From: Sarcophilus harrisii
Lineage: Eukaryota; Chordata; Mammalia; Dasyuromorphia; Dasyuridae
Length of the DNA: 64,000 nucleotides
Assembly (NCBI RefSeq): GCF_902635505.1
Contig: NC_045430.1
Span: 1,054,001 to 1,118,000, forward strand
Direction of reading: 5' to 3'
Shown here piece by piece: positions 36,501 to 44,299 of the stretch (position 1 is its first letter; each line of letters starts with the position of its first letter). The notes under the pieces are model-generated. The model searched no databases and had not been told where the DNA came from. It saw only the letters and a list, made by a program, of their open reading frames with translations. The translations under genes and the position numbers were made by a program.

Positions 36501-36804
36501 GCTGGCCAACAGGGCTGACATGCCCCCGAGGGTGGTGGGGGCCTGGGCCCAAGGCCAACGGGGAGTCCTCGGCTCTCTGCCAAGGGTGGGGGCTCTGGTG
36601 GCCCTGTTAGGCCAGGGGCCTCTGACCCTGCCCAGCCCCCTCCTCCCAGGTCACCCCACCCATGACCTCAGAGCACCTGGGCTGAAAGCGTCCTGGCCCC
36701 GGGACCACGAGAACGAAGGCCACCTGCTCCAGCACGTCCTTACCGTTCTGGGCGCCCACAGCGGCTTCTCCCTGGGTGGCTCCCCTCACCGAGCCTTCCT
36801 CCAT
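31849..36804 (-). CDS. GTSE1: GTSE1: G2 and S phase-expressed protein 1
   Basis: Largely disordered, cell-cycle-regulated protein; in other mammals it tracks microtubule plus ends through EB1, stabilises mitotic microtubules by inhibiting MCAK and promotes p53 export and turnover. Coding exons: 36804-36744, 36148-36091, 35904-35400, 35189-35070, 34920-34812, 34266(or 34269)-33959, 33506-33434, 33248-32988, 32787-32514, 32298-32092, 31935-31849. This gives about 687 residues against about 720-740 in human. Markers: MEEGSVRGATQGEAAVGAQN start; EEKFDFDLSLSSS; ANEDDEVFFGPVGHRERC; SVRRLSALPTP; three LIDF/LIDL motifs; C-terminus DKENRDSPLLKF. One base is missing in the exon ending at 33959, so the frame there breaks as written; the neighbouring duplicate has that base. 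A non-coding first exon lies near 39330. Basic S/T-P-rich stretches fit phosphoregulation in mitosis. Confidence 0.93.
32092..32298 (-). CDS. GTSE1: GTSE1 exon 11: LID motifs
   Basis: Reads ALLVHIEAPACPAPAPPPPC, then RPLIDFSDSPEAGPRRLPLT and QLLIDLFHSPGGPSKPLPVT. In human the repeated LID[LF] motifs bind the clathrin heavy chain at spindles. Donor gtgagt. Confidence 0.93.
32514..32787 (-). CDS. GTSE1: GTSE1 exon 10 with internal peptide repeat
   Basis: Reads PEQAQEASRQGACPTLDSPG, then LAPLALSFASPEQMVPETPK, then a degenerate E/K-P repeat (KLETPRLETPRPETLRPEAP) and AMEQQEAVEQREATPAPSE. The donor is GTTCGG, a weak site, but homology (PSE-ALLV in human) supports it. Confidence 0.88.
32988..33248 (-). 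CDS. GTSE1: GTSE1 exon 9
   Basis: Reads APRATPAPRATPARCSSVGA, then TPLSVRRLSALPTPSGCRVS and PPSRGPPRKAEG. Human has LLSAWRVSALPTPASRR. Begins at a CAGCAG tandem acceptor; donor gtaaga. Confidence 0.9.
33434..33506 (-). CDS. GTSE1: GTSE1 exon 8
   Basis: Reads GDSLDTVTPGGQGLSRRPSR, then PSFG; human has GDSPDSSTPKLSRAQRPQSC. Donor gtaagg. The acceptor gttccag sits directly after the long poly-C (minus strand) run. Confidence 0.9.
33521..33548 (+). repeat. G homopolymer, about 27 nt
   Basis: Uninterrupted G run in the intron just upstream (GTSE1 sense: C run) of exon 8. The length is probably unreliable. Possible G-quadruplex on the + strand. Confidence 0.85.
33802..34037 (+). repeat. Tandem duplication of a GTSE1 exon end
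   Basis: Copy A is 33802-33909 and copy B 33931-34037, separated by a C run. They differ by three substitutions and one base. Copy B carries the working GT donor of exon 7; copy A has GG at that place. Confidence 0.9.
33959..34266 (-). CDS. GTSE1: GTSE1 exon 7, one base short
   Basis: Reads AKLSEAFGRLPDTPRPKPSS, then SASVSLKQSQTPQTGIRRLS and SLPSLSQLPKPRGPSSGAKA. The exon is 308 nt, but its neighbours' phases need 309. The missing base lies near 33990 (ggttgaag here, ggttggaag in the duplicate at 33861). With it, the end would be SNPPQAAAPSA joining GDSLDTVTP. Tandem AGs at the acceptor (34267-34272) allow a one-residue variant. Confidence 0.85.
34812..34920 (-). CDS. GTSE1: GTSE1 exon 6
   Basis: Reads FGARRILLKPPGPPRALPGR, then ASSSGSSSLGTPAQGK. 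Human has LGLKKTLLKAPGSTSNLARK. Donor gtgggg, phase 1. Confidence 0.88.
35070..35189 (-). CDS. GTSE1: GTSE1 exon 5
   Basis: Forty codons from PQPGRQAAPPRPPATGSQAS to SGSAPGLLAPSK, phase 0 both sides. Corresponds to human ...RAIPVPNK. Acceptor gttccag, donor gtgccg. Confidence 0.82.
35400..35904 (-). CDS. GTSE1: GTSE1 exon 4: large conserved N-terminal exon
   Basis: 168 codons: ANEDDEVFFGPVGHRERCVA, WSPLVGEQFQEIFREAHLLA, FVQEARLKLDIFERGLQARR and LALKRETYCVPTPEAG. Ends GAPAK with donor gtagcc. Confidence 0.94.
36091..36148 (-). CDS. GTSE1: GTSE1 exon 3
   Basis: Reads LPLLTEEKFDFDLSLSS; human has EKFDFDLSLSSS. Acceptor tttccag, donor gtaagt. Confidence 0.93.
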
Positions 36805-36827
36805 AGTGAACGCCAACAGAGAAGCAC
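36744..36827 (-). CDS. GTSE1: GTSE1 exon 2: start codon
   Basis: The ATG is at 36804-36802 after 23 nt of leader. It reads MEEGSVRGATQGEAAVGAQN and then a phase-1 split Asp. Donor gtaagg. The join to 36148 gives ...GAQN-DLPLLTEEKFDFDL, matching human spacing. Acceptor ctggcag. Confidence 0.85.
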
Positions 36828-37254
36828 CTGCCAGCAAACCCAACGGGAGAGAACACGGACCTTCTCAACCTGGGCAGTCCTTGCCCCCTGCTGTCCACAT
36901 TACGGGGGTGCTAGCTCCCCAGTCTCCGGATTCTTCAGGGATCTTGCCCCTGGGAGGAAGCTGCCCCTGGGTTGGGCTTACAGGTGCAGGAGAAAGGGGC
37001 TGGCTTCTCCTCCTCAGGGTCCCTTGGCCACCAGGCCCCTCTCCAGCCCCCCTGCTTTTAGCAGTGGCCCAAGGCCCCATGAGGTGTCCCAGGTGGGAGG
37101 ATGGGTGGCCCAGGGTCTGGCCCTCCCCTAGACCTCAGGCACAGCTCCGGAGGCCAGCAGCTGTGTCTAGGGTGCCAGATAATCCTAGCCCAAGGAGCTT
37201 CACACTGCTGAGCCTTAGACTCATCTATAAAATGCATGCTTTCTACTTCACAGT

Positions 37255-37345
37255 GATAAGCATTTATTAAACACCTACTGTGTGCAAGTCAGGGGGAAGG
37301 GGTATTACAAAAACAAAGAGCTCTCAGGGAGCTGATATTCATCTA
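37255..37345 (+). repeat. MIR3/L2-type marsupial repeat
   Basis: Reads agcatttattaaacacctac, then tgtgtgcaagtcag and ttacaaaaacaaagagctc. Confidence 0.65.
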
Positions 37346-37449
37346 GAAAGTGTTTTGCAGACTTTCTTGGCAGTTCCTGTCATTACATAGGAGGAAAATG
37401 GGGGCTCAAGGATGAAATGGCCCGCCCTAGGACACACAGTTGGTACAGT

Positions 37450-37600
37450 CATAATTCAATACAATAAACATTTACTAAGTGCGTGCTACATGCTGGGTAC
37501 AATGCTAAATGCTACAGATACAAAGAAAGGTAAAAAACTCGAGTGCCTGGCCTCCGAAAGCTCAGGTCAAAAGGAGAGACAAATAAATACATACAAATAA
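37450..37600 (+). repeat. MIR3/L2-type marsupial repeat
   Basis: Reads aataaacatttactaagtgc, gtgctacatgctgggtacaa, tgctaaatgctacagataca and aagaaagg, a second copy of the same kind of element. Confidence 0.7.
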
Positions 37601-37870
37601 GCCTCATACGGGATAAGTAAGGAAAAAACCAAGAGAACGAAGAGGGGTTGGGGAAGCTTCCTGTAGGAGGAGGGATTCTAGTTGTCAGGGAAGTCAGGAG
37701 CAGAGGAGAAAGAATGCCCAGAATCCAAAGGTGGAGGCCCTTATTTGTGAATAGCCAGGAGGCTGCAGTCATTGGATCGAAGAGTACTTGTCAGGAAGTT
37801 AGGTGGGGGTGGATTGGAAAGGAAGGAAAAGCAGGTAATAAAAGGCTTTCAGTGACTAATAGTCCATTTT

Positions 37871-38018
37871 GTATGTCTTTTTTTTTTTTGGCTGAGGCAG
37901 TTGGGGTTAAGTGACTTCCCTAGGGTCACACAGCTAGGAAATGTAAGTATGTGAGGCCAGACTCAGATCCTCCTGACTTCGGGCCTGGTGCTCTACCCAC
38001 TCTGCCACCTAGAGCCAA
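37871..38018 (-). repeat. tRNA-derived marsupial SINE (WALLSI/Mar1-like), near full length
   Basis: On the + strand: poly-T, ggctgaggcagttggggtta, agtgacttccctagggtcac, acagctaggaaatg, tgaggccagactcagatcct and gctctacccactctgccacc, tag. The minus strand therefore begins with a tRNA-like head and ends in an A-tail. This family is a marker of marsupial genomes. Confidence 0.85.
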
Positions 38019-38224
38019 TGGAGTTTACTGAGTAGGGGGAATAACATAATGAGACTTTTACTTTAGGAAAATCACTTGGTAACCAAATGAAGAATGGACT
38101 GAAGTGGAGAGAGACTAGAGTCAGGTAGATGCTCCAGTAGCTATGGCAACAGTCCAGGAATGGGATGAGGAGGCTTGCATCAGCACGGGGGCAGGGTCAG
38201 AGGAGAGAAGGCGGTGTACTGTGG

Positions 38225-38450
38225 AGATGTTGCAGAGGTGAAATGGACAAGAAATGCTGCAGAGATGAAATGGACCAGATGATGCAACAGTGAAATGGGC
38301 AAGAAATGCTACAGAGATGAAATGGACAAGAGGTGCTGCAGAGATGAAATGCACCAGATGTTGCAAGGGTGAAATGGGCAAGAGCTACCTAGATAAATTG
38401 GACCATAGTTGCTTTAAAAGAGAAATGGACAAGAGATGCTACAGAAATGA
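38225..38450 (+). repeat. Degenerate minisatellite of about 25-30 bp
   Basis: About seven copies of a unit with core cagagatgaaatggacaaga plus aatgctg. Opening and closing copies are most diverged. Confidence 0.88.
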
Positions 38451-39329
38451 AATCTCAAATCACAATTTGGGGGTGTTTGGGGAGCGGGAGATATGAACTA
38501 AGCAACCTAAGAAAAAGGATGGAGGAGCCCTTGAAGTAACAGGGAAGGGAAGCCAGGGAAGGATTAAAGATGATGACTTGTATTGAGACAAGCTCCACAA
38601 CTGGAGAAGGGTCTCTAAAATCTCTTCCTTACAGACCTCCGTTCTCCAGAGGCAGATACTAAGACCCAGCAAAGGAATGGGACCCACCTGCCAGTAAGTC
38701 ACACACTGCCAGTGGGTTGAGGAACTCAGAAATTGTAATCCAAAGCCTCCCACTGGACAGATGGGAAAGCTGAGATCAGGACACTCCCCTCCCTCGTTTC
38801 TAGGGGGCTAGCGGAGCAGACTGGGGGTCTCTGGGCTCCCCCCCCCCAAATGCTCCCAGTTGTAGTTCCACTATGGCTCTTCCACTCTCCTGGCCCGTTT
38901 GCCATTTGAACAACAGGCGGGCGTCCTCTAACCCTTTTTTCCCCCTTTCCAGCCAGGATCCCTGGTGGGAGGGAGGGGGAAAGCCTGATCCTGGGCCTCA
39001 GTTTCTCCATCTTGTCAAAAGGATGCCTTCGGTCCATCCTCTTGGCTCCTCCTTCCCCTTCTCCTTCCCCTGAAAGTCGCTTCAAATGAGGTGGGGGGGA
39101 AGGGAGGGGAAGGGAGGACTGAGAGCAGTTTGCTCCACAGGGGCGCCGGGCGGGGGAGGGAACAAGTACCACGTGACTCCACCCGGGGACGTTCCTTGGG
39201 GGACGGGGGTCCCATCCTCACAACAGCGCGGCTTGCTTCCCTCCCTCCCCCGAGAACCGAGGGCCCTTCCTTCCGAGGGAGTTCGGCTCGATTCGTCCCT
39301 TCCTTACCGGGGTCTCCGTCAGGACTCAC

Positions 39330-39400
39330 CTGTCACTACCACCGCGGCCGCCAACTGATTTAAAACCGAGTCGTTTCCTCTCCCTGCCCCACCCCCTGGC
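39330..39400 (-). other. GTSE1: GTSE1 non-coding exon 1 (5' end inferred)
   Basis: A strong donor (gtgacag/gtgagt on the minus strand) ends at 39330 in CpG-rich DNA at the expected GTSE1 promoter. No ATG lies between it and 39400 in a good context. The transcription start is not visible. Confidence 0.5.
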
Positions 39401-39560
39401 CCGGCATGAAACACGTGTCCGCAGAGCCTCGCTGGCGATTGGTCTGTTTGAACCAAGCTGGGCCGGCCCCTTCCGGCCCCCTCAGTGCTTGGCGTCCTGG
39501 GAGACGCGGGCTAGTTGGCGGCCGGGCGCATGCGCATGGGTCACGAGTCTGTGGGCTGCA
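39355..39560 (-). promoter_or_regulatory. GTSE1: GTSE1 promoter with CCAAT box and CHR-like elements
   Basis: CpG-rich, TATA-less. A CCAAT box (ATTGG on + at 39438-39442) has TTTGAA at 39447-39452 next to it, and a TTTAAA hexamer sits at 39359-39364. NF-Y CCAAT plus a CHR hexamer is the arrangement by which G2/M genes are repressed by the DREAM complex; GTSE1 is such a gene in human. That these sites act here is inferred. Confidence 0.5.
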
Positions 39561-39834
39561 ATTTGACTGGTGGTTGAGGAGCAGTTTAGTTGTGAATCTC
39601 TCTTCTACGCTAAAGATAAATAGTTAATTTCAGGACATGAGAACTGGGTGAGAGTCAAAGGATCGGTGGAAGGAACCGTGGTTCGCCGCTGGGGAGTCTG
39701 GGTTCAGACCCTGCTTTGGGCAAACCAGGTCCTCTGGGCCTCAGTTTCCCCGCCTGTTAGATGGAGCGTATTGAGCCTTAGGGCTTCCCCGATGCCTGTT
39801 TCCTTATGTCGGCGCCCGCTGTTTGCCCAAATGT

Positions 39835-39940
39835 GGTCCAAGCTCCTTGAGGGCAGGAACTGTTCCACGTGGGGGCTTGTGCCCTCGGGGCCAAGCAGAT
39901 CATACAGCTGGGGATTAATAAGTGCACAGAAACCACAGCC
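39835..39940 (+). repeat. L2 3'-end fragment
   Basis: Reads caagctccttgagggcagga, then actgttccacgt and ggattaataagtgcacag. Confidence 0.65.
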
Positions 39941-40559
39941 TTTAGCGTTGGGAAGAGTTTTAGGGGCCCCCAGGTCCAAGCTTTTGCAGCCCAGGGAGAC
40001 CCCCGGCGCAGCGGCTTCAGCTTCTAGCGGCCCGAGGGCGGAGGAGGAGGAAAGGAGGCCACAGGCAGCCCCAGCCTTCTCTCAGACCCCCGTCACTGCC
40101 CGGAGGGTCCGCAGCACACGGCAGCTGCGCCTCCCCATCTCCGGGACTCCGAAGGGCTGGGAGGGAGGGCTTTGTGCTGCGGGAGCTGCCGAGCCCCCCC
40201 AGGGCGCTCCCCCTCCGTGACCGGCACGGAGCCCCGAGCCAGGCACACTAATTAGCTCTTAGAGAAAAGGGGCATTTTCAGTAGGAAGATCCCCCCTCCC
40301 TCCCCCCAAAGACCCTCCCGCCCGTGACACGCTCTCTCGCCAAGGGAAAGGGGGCTCGAGCCTGGCAAGATGGGACAAAGCTTCCATTTCCTGGTCGCTA
40401 GAGAGCCCTTCTCCCTAGCGATGGCGCAAAAGCCGCCAAGCCCCACGTCCTTTTCCGGCCGGGCTTCCTGGGGCACCGGGCAGCCTCCTGTCCTGGGGCT
40501 CTCATTTGTCCTCGCCGCCCGACGCCTCTGCTGATCAGGGCCCGCTGGGAGAAAGCCGC

Positions 40560-41240
40560 TGGAACAGGCCCGGTGGGCCTTCTTGGGGGGGGGGGGGGCG
40601 CGATCTGCCCCTGCTAAGCGACGGCTCCGGGGTCTCCCCCCGCTCAGCGGCCAGACCCGCGGCCGCTGCCCTTCCCCAACCACCCAAGCCTGGGGGCGCG
40701 GCCCGGGCTGCGCAGCCTGAGCCCCGGGCTCCAGCGGGTGCGGCTGGGGACTGACTGAACTCTTCAGGGGCTCACGCAGCTGCTCCAGTGCTGGATTAAA
40801 GGAGGCGCCCCCAGTCTCACTCACAGAGACCCCGGAGGTCGCAATCCGCTGTCTGGGCGGGCCGCGGGCTGTAGATGCTCAGGCGGAGAACCAGCGCTCC
40901 CGCAGCGCGTGCGGACACACGAGGCCCCCGGGGGCGCACATGCTGTGCTCCCGGGACTCCCCCCCCTCCTCCCCCCGGGCTGCTCGGGCCCGCCGCCAGC
41001 TGGAGCCTGTCCTGGCTGCCCTGGGGGTGGCCGCGGGCCAGCTGCTCCGGCCAGACTGAAGCAGTGCGGCTTGTCCTTGCGGCTTCTCCATTCCTTCCCT
41101 GCTCGGGTGCCCCGGACTCTGTCCTGGGGGACAGAGGGGCTGCTGGAGGGCTTATTTCTGGGCCCAGGAGTTGGGGCAAGATCCCAGGCCCCTTGGGAGG
41201 GCTGGGCCGGACCGACCCAGAGCCCCACAGAGATACCCCC
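40560..41240. promoter_or_regulatory. CpG-rich region upstream of candidate micropeptide
   Basis: GC- and CpG-dense DNA not explained by the GTSE1 promoter, ending at the candidate start codon 41245. It could be the promoter and leader of that gene, or only the shoulder of the GTSE1 island. Confidence 0.4.
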
Positions 41241-41244
41241 AGGC

Positions 41245-42652
41245 ATGAATGTCTCCAGGAGGTAAGAGCCCCGCTACCCTGGGGGGCAGCGTTAGGCTTT
41301 GTGAAGGCAGGGGGCTCCCCATCCCTGGGGGCTGAGGACCACTTCTGAGGGGGCTTCCTGCCTGGGGACAGCTGGCACTGAGCTCCAGGGCAGCCGCCTG
41401 ACTCTGACTGACTCTGAGGGCGTCCCGGCCACCCCCAGCTCTAGGGGCCCCAAGGGCTGTTCCCAGAGCCGGCAGAGGCCTTGTTCTGGGGGTTGTGGGG
41501 ACACCGCGGCCTCTGAGAGAAGCAGCTGCCGTGGAGGGGGCAGGGAGCTGACCTGGGGGGCGGGGGTCAAGCCCTGCCTCGGACCCATGAGGTCGCTCGG
41601 TCACTTAAGTAATCTCCCCCCCTCCCCCCCAGGTCCCAGAGCCGGTAGAGATCTGCAGCAGGGGAGGGAATGTCTACGCTGGGAGTTCCCTAAAAACTGG
41701 ACACAGGTCCAAATAAAACCTCCGGTTCCCTGAAGCCCTTGGCCCTGCGCCTGGCCCCCAGGAAGCTGTTTATATTATTATCTAGTCCCTGAGGCCGCAG
41801 GGGAACCACTGAGCATCATCGTCCCCTTTCCTGGAAGGGAAGCCCTGGGCTGAGCCAAGGTCCTGGGCCCTGCAGGTGGAGCACGCGGGGCCCTCGTTGT
41901 GGCCCCTCTGCGGCAGTCTGGGGACCCTCACACTTTCCAATGCAAAATAGAATGTATTAGATGGGGAGAGGAGCCACTACGCTGACGCTGTGAGAAACAA
42001 GGCTATGGATTAGGAACCCCGGGTCAAAGCCAGCCTTCTCATTAGGCAGACGAGGAAACTGAGGTCCCGGGTGGGGGACAGTGGGGAGGAGAAGCAGACT
42101 CCTAGCACCAGGGGCACTGGCAGGGATCTGCTTCAGCCAGCATCCCGCTGCTCTCTGCCTGGGAGCCTCCGGAGACAGGGAGCTCACTACCTATCTGCAA
42201 GCCCTCCAACTCCTGGACAACCCCATGTCACACTGGGTCTCCGTCTCCAGCACCTCGGGGCTCCTGGCTGCCTCCCAGGCGGCCGCTTCCCTCTTCATCC
42301 TCCTGAAGCTGGAGGGCTTCAGCCCCCAGAGCTGGTGTTCCCTCCCCACATGGCCCCCAACACCCCCTCCCCTTCTTAGTGATGGCTCTGGGCCGGCCCT
42401 GGGGCCTCTGTGCTCTGGGCGCTTCTGTGGGCCCCGTTCTAAAGCCTGGCATTTCCCCCCAGGATCCATTCTCTCCGGGCCCACCGACCGAAAGCTCCCT
42501 CCGTGGCGGGCCCCGGCCGGCCCCGCGCCTGCAGCACCAAGCCCGGATGGGCCCAGGAGGAGAGGCTGCCCGCCGCCCACACCATCTACACCGTGGTCAT
42601 CCTGGCCCTCCTCATGCTGGTCCTGGGGGTCTGGGCCCGCAGAGACATGTGA
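41245..42652 (+). CDS. Candidate two-exon gene: 44-residue single-pass membrane peptide
   Basis: I do not recognise this peptide. The proposed exons are 41245-41261 (MNVSR plus a split codon, donor gtaaga) and 42535-42652 (acceptor cctgcag, stop TGA 42650-42652). The phases fit exactly (2 + 1), giving MNVSRS, then TKPGWAQEERLPAAHTIYTV and VILALLMLVLGVWARRDM. A polar N-terminus is followed by an uninterrupted helix of about 17 hydrophobic residues and a short tail WARRDM with RR next to the membrane, the design of small regulatory membrane peptides. CpG-rich DNA lies upstream. Against it: the first exon codes only 17 nt, other upstream exons are possible, and no human gene at this position is known to me. 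The second exon is the better-supported part. Confidence 0.35.
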
Positions 42653-42884
42653 GAATCCCTGGTGCAGACGGGCCGGAGCTTGGGCCTGAGGGGGAGAGGG
42701 GGCCCCTGGTACCAAGGAGGAAGCAGGCCTTGGGGGAGGTCCTGATGGTGCAAAGCTGGGCCGGCTCTCATCTTCTGCCCGCTCACCTTTGGGCCAGGAC
42801 GCCCGAGCCTTGGTCTCAAAGGCCTCCTTGGCAAAGGACAGCCCGAAGGTCCAGCTGGAGCTGGACTGCACAAGGTGGCTGTGA

Positions 42885-43380
42885 GCGTGATGGGATAATG
42901 ACGGGCAGGAAGACCTGGAAGGACTCACGTGAACCGATGCCCAGGGAAGCGAGCAGAACCCGGAGAACAGTGTGGATCCTAACGGCAGCGTCACGGGGAG
43001 ATCAGCTGGGAAGGACTTAGCCTGGCCGGCCAGGAGCGACCCCAAAGGACTCAGGAGGACAAAGGCTGCCCGCCTCCGGAGGGGGAACCGAGGGCTGAGG
43101 CAGAAGCCGGCCTTTTTCCGGTCCTCCCCACTCGGGTTTTTGCTTGTATTTTCTTTTGTAACCCGGCTAACATGGAAATGTTTTTTGCATGACTGCAAAT
43201 ATATACTCAATATCATATTTCTGGTCTGGAGGAGGGATGAGAGAAAAGGAAAGGATTTGGAACTTTAAAAATATTAAAATTTTAAGATTTTTTTAAAAAG
43301 AATTTTTTAAATGAATGTTAATTTTAAAAAAATTTAAGTGGGAAATAGTTAACAAATAAATAAAGTGTATTTTTAAAAAA
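42885..43380 (+). repeat. Marsupial retroposon 3' end, forward copy
   Basis: Blocks in order: aggaagacctggaaggactc, acgtgaaccgatgcccaggg, aagcgagcagaacccggaga, a G/A-rich stretch and an A-rich end. Same family as 44065 and 52518. It would form the 3' UTR of the candidate micropeptide gene and offers AATAAA near 43358. Confidence 0.7.
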
Positions 43381-43555
43381 TGATGTAGGGTATATTGGAT
43401 TACTACAGGAGGGGATAGAAAGAAGGGGAGAATCTGGAGCACCAGGTTTTGCAAGGGTCAATGTTGAAAAATTTAAAATGCATGTTTTGAAAATAAAAAG
43501 CTTTCAAAAAATACAAAGAAAATAAAAAGCTTTAATAAAAATAAATTAATAAAAT
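43381..43555 (+). repeat. Marsupial retroposon 3' end, tail only
   Basis: Reads ccaggttttgcaagggtcaa, then tgttgaaaaatttaaaatgc and aaaataaaaagcttt, directly behind the previous copy. Confidence 0.75.
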
Positions 43556-43600
43556 GATGTAAGATCAGCTCTGTCCTGGCTCCCTGTTTCCAGGTACCCT

Positions 43601-43642
<42 letters not shown>

Positions 43643-43760
43643 CTCTCTATTTCTCCGTGTTTCTTTCTCTGCCTCTGTCTCTACCTCTCCCTATTTCTCT
43701 CTGTATCTCTGTGTCTGTCTCTCTGTCTCTTTTTCTCTGTCTCTCTGGGGGAGGAGGGAG
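43601..43760. repeat. (CA)n microsatellite and CT/TG-rich tract
   Basis: About 19 CA units followed by a degenerate TCTCTG-rich pyrimidine stretch to about 43750. Confidence 0.92.
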
Positions 43761-44064
43761 CCCACTGTTATGAGTATGGTACAACTTTTTCTAAAGGACT
43801 CTCTCTCCTGCTGCTGCGGATTTTCCCAATCACAGGACACCAGGGTAAGTGAGGGCTTCTTCCATCTCGGGAAGTCTGGAGGGGGTGCTCAGCAGGGGGA
43901 GGGGGAGGGGGCAGGTGCCCGTGTTGCACTGAGGGTCCTCTATGGTCAGATAGGCTGGTCATTCTCATCTTCATGATTTCAACTGATCCTCCCAAGAGGC
44001 TTACAAGGTGAAACTCAGTCCGCATGTAAGTCCCTACTGTGTGTCTGTGGCAGCCTCTCTGTAG

Positions 44065-44297
44065 TGGCCAGAAACTGGAAAGTGAATGAATGTCCATCAG
44101 TTGGAGAATGAATAAATTGTGGTATATGAATATTATTGTTCTGTAAGAAATGACCAGCAGGATGATTTCAGAGAGGCCTGGGGAGACTTACAGGAACTGA
44201 TGCTGAGGGAAATGAGCAGGACCAGGAGATCATGGTACAGGACAACCACAAGGTTATATAAGGATCAGTTCTGATGGACGTGGCTCTTTTCAGCAAA
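44065..44297 (+). repeat. Marsupial retroposon 3' end, forward copy
   Basis: Reads tgaatgtccatcagttggag, aatgaataaattgtggtata, ttctgtaagaaatgaccagc, gaactgatgctgagggaaat, gagcaggaccaggagatcat and gatggacgtggctcttttca. Well preserved and truncated at its 3' end. Confidence 0.8.
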
Positions 44298-44299
44298 GG

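Larger units (their letters stand above)
36828..39329. other. GTSE1: GTSE1 intron 1
   Basis: No coding signal. Contains MIR3/L2-type pieces (37255-37345, 37450-37560), a MIR (37355-37445), a SINE (37871-38018), a minisatellite (38225-38450) and a MIR-like piece near 38740-38780. Confidence 0.6.
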
